A DNA stretch of 7,288 nucleotides from contig JAFGTU010000270.1 in NCBI GenBank assembly GCA_016933985.1, positions 1 through 7,288 of the forward strand, given 5' to 3'. A program made the position numbers and the translations under genes. Position 1 is the first letter of the stretch, and every line of letters begins with the position of its first letter. Under the pieces are notes generated by a model. It was not told where the DNA came from, made no database searches, and was given only the letters and a program-made list of their open reading frames with translations. The stretch comes from Sedimentisphaerales bacterium (lineage in GTDB: Bacteria > Planctomycetota > Phycisphaerae > Sedimentisphaerales > Anaerobacaceae). Positions 4,059-7,288 of the stretch are shown in pieces.

Positions 4059-6847
4059 TAGTCTTTCCGATAGTTCTGCTGGTGGGATATCGTTTGCAGT
4101 TGCTCCGGCGCGGGGCCGTTGAGGTGGGCGAATTGGTTATTGACTACATCGTTGAACATTCTTGTGCGCGAGGCAATGAACCGGTTGCGGTAGTCTTCCA
4201 GTTGCTGAACGCTGTAGTCGGCGCCTTGAGGCGTTTCGGGCGTGTACCGCGTGAGCGTCTTGTCGAGGTAATCAAGGGTGCAGTTGGACTGCCCGGCGCT
4301 GTTGTCATCAAAGACCCACCAGCTCAGTCCGACCCAGGGGCCTTCCTTGATTGAGTCGTAGTACGCATCCATGGTCTCGATTGGTGTGGTATAGGAACCT
4401 GGGAGGTTGCTTGAGTTGGCGATGAACAACATCATGGCTTGGTCGGCGTCGGCGAGATCGATAGCCTGGAGCATAGCATGGGTGTCGTTCTTGTGTTTAG
4501 GGTCCCACCCATCGCCAATCGCCACTTTGAAATCGGGGCGGTAGTATTTTGTTATCACGTTCTGCCAGCTAACTGCGTGCTGCATTACCCACGAGCGCGT
4601 GACGTTGGGGCCATCCGGGTCAAAGGCCGTGAACTGGAATCCCCAATAATGATAGACATCGACGCCGATGAATTCCGAATTCGCGGGCCATTTGCACCGC
4701 CCTGCGGCAAGGTCTTCCTCGTTGGCAGCGTAAGTACCGATGCCGTAATGGACTTCATTGTACCAGGTCTTGATGTGTGCGAAGGGCCGCTGCCCGTCTA
4801 TAAGCCGGTGCTTGACCTGTTGTTCAATCCTGCGATTGATATTCTCAAGACCTTCTGTTTTGAGGATGCTGAGGCCTTCGTCGCCGATATTGACCGCAAG
4901 GATATTGTTTATGAGCTGCAGGCCGGTGGCCTTATCGCCTTCCGGATTTGTAAGGGTATCGTTCCTATTCTCCCAGAGCTTATCAAGTATGTCGATGAAG
5001 TTGCGGAAGGCGTTCTTGTGCTCCTTGTGCTCCTTTTCGCCGGATCTGGCGTTGAGTATGATCAGTTGCCGGTTTCTGAAGCATCGTATCATTAGGTTGA
5101 TAATCTCATCGCGGTAGTTGTCGTAGCGGTTGTACAACTCGATGCAGGTTGACCATTGGGAGGCCAGGTCGATTCGGCGGATATTCTCGGCGTGGAAGGC
5201 CTCGAGGGGTTTGTCACCCTGCCATTTCATTAGGCCATATTCGAAGAGATAGGGGCAGATGCCGAAAGATTCCTGCTGCTTCCAGTATTTGTTGGGCACG
5301 TAGGAATAGCTGGTTACGTCGCCTCGGACAAAGCCGGGGAGGAGCTTCTCTGCGGTCTGCGTTGGCCCAGAACGTTTCGCCGCCCGCGGTTTCTCAGCCG
5401 GTTGAACGGCGGTTGTATCTTTTGTAAGGGGCGCGACGGGGCCGTTTAGGTGGGCGAACTGGTTGTTGACGACGTCGTTGAACATTTTCATTTTGACGCG
5501 GACGTATTCATCGTGCCAGTAGTCGAGCATTTCATCGGAGTAGGGGATTCCCTCGGGGTGGCCGGGGGTGTAGTGCTTGAGAGTCCTGTCGTAGTATTCC
5601 AGGCCGCCGTGACAGGTTCCGCTCCAGGAGCTAAAGACCCACCATGACAGAGCGACCCAGGGGCCGGCTTTTAGCTCATCGTAATATGCTTCCATGGTCT
5701 CGACGGGGGTGGTGTAGGTCAGCGGCTCGCAGTCGGGTGTGCCGCCGAGCTGGCCGGAGACGCCTATGTACCACATCATCGCATCATTCGCGCCGGCTAA
5801 TTCGATGCCGCTCATCAGGGCGTGGGTATCATTCCAACATTCGGGCAGCCAGGTGGCGGGGTCGTCGGCATTCTTACAGACGCGGACATCGAGGCCGTGC
5901 GGGTAGTATCTTGTTCGCAGGCGATGCCATTCGTTGGTATGGGCGCGGACTTTTTCCCGCGGGATTGACAGGTCGGCTGGATCAAATGGACTCCACTTGT
6001 GGCCCCAGTAATGATAGACATCAACACCGATACACTGCGTGTTGGCGGGCAGCTTGACCCTGTGGTGCAGGTCAACATCCTGCTGGGTGGCGGCGTAGCC
6101 TCCGTTGTAGTTGAGGGCGGCGTAGCCGATCATATTGTACCAGGCCCTGATGTGTCGGAAGGGCTGCTCGTCGTCCATTCGGCGCAGGCGGATAAGGCGG
6201 TCGAATTCGGCGAAGAGTTGTTCGAGACCTTTTGTTCCCAGGCCCGCTTCTCCTTCGTCGCCGCACTTGACGGCCAAGACGTTGTTGATAAGCTGCCGGC
6301 CCGTTGCGCGGTCGCCTTCGGGGTTGACCAGAACCTCGTCGCGGCATTGCCAGAGTTTTTCGAGGATGTGTTTGACATTGTTGTAAGGGCCGCCGTCTTT
6401 GTCCCGCCGGTCGTAGTAGTTGCTCAGCACGATTAACTGGCGGCGACTAAACGCGCGAAGCATCAGATTGATGATTTCGTCGCGGTATTCATCTTGCCGT
6501 GCGGAAAGCATAACGGCGGTTGACCATTGGCTTGCGATGTCGATTCGGCGGACGTTTTCGTCGTGGTATCTCTCTAAGGGGGTGCCATCCATTTGCTGCA
6601 GCAGGCTGTACTCAAAGAGATAGGGCAGAATGCCGATGCTCTCTTTCGGGCTCCAGCGGCGGATGGGGACATAAGAATAGCTGACTACATCACCGCGGAC
6701 AAAGCCCGGCGGTAGCTGCTCGGCAGAGGCGTTGGGGGCGCCCTGATGCGGAGCATCGGAATCGGCGCAGGATACTGCGCTGCGGATAACCAGGACAAGC
6801 AAGAGTTGCAGCAGAAGAATTCTCTTGTCGGATTTCATGGCTTGCAT
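4058..6847 (-). CDS. Secreted two-unit tandem-repeat protein, unrecognised family, TIM-barrel glycosidase-like
   Basis: This encodes 929 residues. The N-terminus is a signal peptide (K5-K8, hydrophobic 9-22) ending in AVSC at 24-27, a weak lipobox, so it is either a lipoprotein or a signal peptidase I substrate. Two homologous units follow: A at about 45-470 and B at about 503-911, joined by a charged Ala/Pro-rich linker. Both hold, in order, PGFVRGDV.SYSYVP, RRID.ASQWST, YRDEIINLM, a hydrophobic strand ending RQLI, NPEGD.ATG.QLINN, GDEG (E198 and E657), TWYN/AWYN, IGVDVYHYWG, NDTHA, TTP.ETM.AYYD, GPWV.LSWWVF and a terminal MFNDVVNNQFAHLNGP. Alternating strands followed by conserved acidic or aromatic residues suggest a TIM-barrel hydrolase, with GDEG a candidate active site; this is inference. 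I cannot assign a known family. The start at 6847 has AAAAGG eight bases upstream; M4 is an alternative. The TAA stop overlaps the sulfatase ATG, implying translational coupling and a linked role. Confidence 0.9.
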   Translation of the reverse strand: MQAMKSDKRILLLQLLLVLVIRSAVSCADSDAPHQGAPNASAEQLPPGFVRGDVVSYSYVPIRRWSPKESIGILPYLFEYSLLQQMDGTPLERYHDENVRRIDIASQWSTAVMLSARQDEYRDEIINLMLRAFSRRQLIVLSNYYDRRDKDGGPYNNVKHILEKLWQCRDEVLVNPEGDRATGRQLINNVLAVKCGDEGEAGLGTKGLEQLFAEFDRLIRLRRMDDEQPFRHIRAWYNMIGYAALNYNGGYAATQQDVDLHHRVKLPANTQCIGVDVYHYWGHKWSPFDPADLSIPREKVRAHTNEWHRLRTRYYPHGLDVRVCKNADDPATWLPECWNDTHALMSGIELAGANDAMMWYIGVSGQLGGTPDCEPLTYTTPVETMEAYYDELKAGPWVALSWWVFSSWSGTCHGGLEYYDRTLKHYTPGHPEGIPYSDEMLDYWHDEYVRVKMKMFNDVVNNQFAHLNGPVAPLTKDTTAVQPAEKPRAAKRSGPTQTAEKLLPGFVRGDVTSYSYVPNKYWKQQESFGICPYLFEYGLMKWQGDKPLEAFHAENIRRIDLASQWSTCIELYNRYDNYRDEIINLMIRCFRNRQLIILNARSGEKEHKEHKNAFRNFIDILDKLWENRNDTLTNPEGDKATGLQLINNILAVNIGDEGLSILKTEGLENINRRIEQQVKHRLIDGQRPFAHIKTWYNEVHYGIGTYAANEEDLAAGRCKWPANSEFIGVDVYHYWGFQFTAFDPDGPNVTRSWVMQHAVSWQNVITKYYRPDFKVAIGDGWDPKHKNDTHAMLQAIDLADADQAMMLFIANSSNLPGSYTTPIETMDAYYDSIKEGPWVGLSWWVFDDNSAGQSNCTLDYLDKTLTRYTPETPQGADYSVQQLEDYRNRFIASRTRMFNDVVNNQFAHLNGPAPEQLQTISHQQNYRKD
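4115..5341 (-). repeat. Unit B of the intragenic tandem duplication
   Basis: This stretch encodes residues about 503-911 of the 929-residue protein, the second copy of the unit, running from LPGFVRGD to FAHLNGP. It keeps the block order of unit A, including GDEG, VDVYHYWG, NDTHA and LSWWVF. It lacks several inserts of A: the HHRVK region and the WLPEC segment before NDTHA are shorter or different, and the CHGGLEYYD segment after WWVF is replaced by NCTLDYLD. Both copies retain the candidate acidic motif, so neither is obviously a dead domain. Confidence 0.85.
5438..6712 (-). repeat. Unit A of the intragenic tandem duplication
   Basis: This stretch encodes residues about 46-470 of the 929-residue protein. 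It is the first copy of a unit running from PPGFVRGD to FAHLNGP. At protein level roughly half the positions in its C-terminal part match unit B; at DNA level only short blocks stay alike, such as the segment encoding FNDVVNNQFAHLNGP, so the duplication is old rather than a recent copying event. It is more like the partial gene at 7288-6947 than like unit B. Confidence 0.85.
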
Positions 6848-6946
6848 CAGACTGACCTTTTCAATAGAGCAATTGCCTTTGGGAGTTCCCTTGCGGTTAT
6901 ATTCAAGTCTTGCATCGCTGGCCTGTTCACTGGTTGTCCGGGCTTT

Positions 6947-7288
6947 CTATTTCTTGGGCGGTTCGGGCGGCTTGGCAGGCTCCGGCGTTTTGGGAGTCAA
7001 GTCAAACTCGGGCAGCCTGGGCATTGGTATTGGTTTTGGGTGTTTTGGTTTGTTCAAGTGGTCGAACTGGTTGTTGACGACGTCGTTGAACATGTCCATC
7101 TTGACGTTTATGTATGCGGTTCTCCAATACTCGAGCATATTGTCCGAATAGGGGAGGCCTTCGGGGTGGTCGGGGGTATAGTGCAGGAGCGTTTTGTCGT
7201 AGTACTCGAGTCCGCCGTGGACGTCTTTGTATGTTCCGAATACCCACCAGGACAGGGCGACCCAGGGCCCGGCTTTGAGGTTCTTGAA
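6947..7288 (-). CDS. C-terminal end of a secreted protein, third copy of the unrecognised tandem unit (partial)
   Basis: The frame is open from the window edge to a TAG at 6949-6947 and gives the last 113 residues of a protein whose start lies outside the window. The first ~76 residues align with the end of the unit found twice in the neighbouring 929-residue protein: GPWVALSWWVF, HGGLEYYD, HYTPDHPEG, then MFNDVVNNQFDHLN. By hand about 57 of 76 positions match the first unit of the neighbour and about 40 the second, so it is a closer relative of the first. After HLN comes a proline- and lysine-rich tail of about 35 residues ending PAKPPEPPKK, probably a disordered extension. About 100 bp separate it from the next gene in the same direction, so co-transcription is likely. 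I do not recognise the family; a glycosidase-like TIM barrel is a guess. That the coding end is real is near certain. Confidence 0.85.
   Translation of the reverse strand, partial: FKNLKAGPWVALSWWVFGTYKDVHGGLEYYDKTLLHYTPDHPEGLPYSDNMLEYWRTAYINVKMDMFNDVVNNQFDHLNKPKHPKPIPMPRLPEFDLTPKTPEPAKPPEPPKK

Noticed and set aside
4439..5095. 218-codon plus-strand open frame opposite unit B
   Set aside because: Shadow of the minus-strand gene; the minus-strand frame is supported by the signal peptide, duplicated motifs and a third homologous copy.
6848..6946. Possible promoter (TATAAC) or short palindromes (GGGAACTCCC, GCAATTGC) between the partial gene and the two-unit gene
   Set aside because: No acceptable -35 box at 16-18 bases from TATAAC, and the palindromes are short; read-through from upstream explains expression as well.

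Overview
The window looks like a chromosomal piece of a planctomycete, most likely class Phycisphaerae. This rests on a Tat-exported type I sulfatase, a secreted metalloprotease with the degenerate dockerin-like segment common in that group (NFLDLAVFAEQW), a twin-hairpin GC-rich dispersed repeat whose peptide reads TGWKPVP, and an N-terminal module known from secreted FAD-dependent oxidoreductases of polysaccharide degraders. The taxonomic call is inference from protein style; no rRNA or marker gene is present.

All genes lie on the minus strand, so transcription runs from high to low coordinates. In that order: (1) 7288-6947, the C-terminal end of a large secreted protein that continues outside the window; (2) 6847-4058, a 929-residue secreted protein built of two tandem copies of the same roughly 410-425-residue unit, whose end also forms the end of gene 1; (3) 4058-2595, a sulfatase overlapping gene 2 by one base (TAATG); (4) 2498-780, a secreted M64-family zinc metallopeptidase with its own strong promoter and an apparently non-standard start codon; (5) 526-1, the N-terminus of a secreted protein resembling the N-terminal module of FAD-dependent oxidoreductases, with its own promoter.

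Genes 1-3 look like one transcription unit for an extracytoplasmic function, plausibly attack on a sulfated glycan: the sulfatase removes sulfate, and the duplicated unit has a TIM-barrel-like, glycosidase-like appearance but is not a family I recognise. Genes 4 and 5 are separate units whose promoters and ribosome-binding leaders share the same layout, which hints at shared control.

The main points of interest are a 50-bp twin-hairpin repeat inserted in frame into the sulfatase, the unrecognised tandem-repeat protein with a third copy next door, the missing ATG of the metallopeptidase gene, and the matched promoter and leader layout of genes 4 and 5. No tRNA, rRNA, CRISPR array, insertion sequence or convincing terminator was seen. 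No gene-free stretch exceeds 300 bases; the longest is 527-779, which holds the promoter, palindrome and ribosome-binding site of gene 5 and otherwise nothing I can name.
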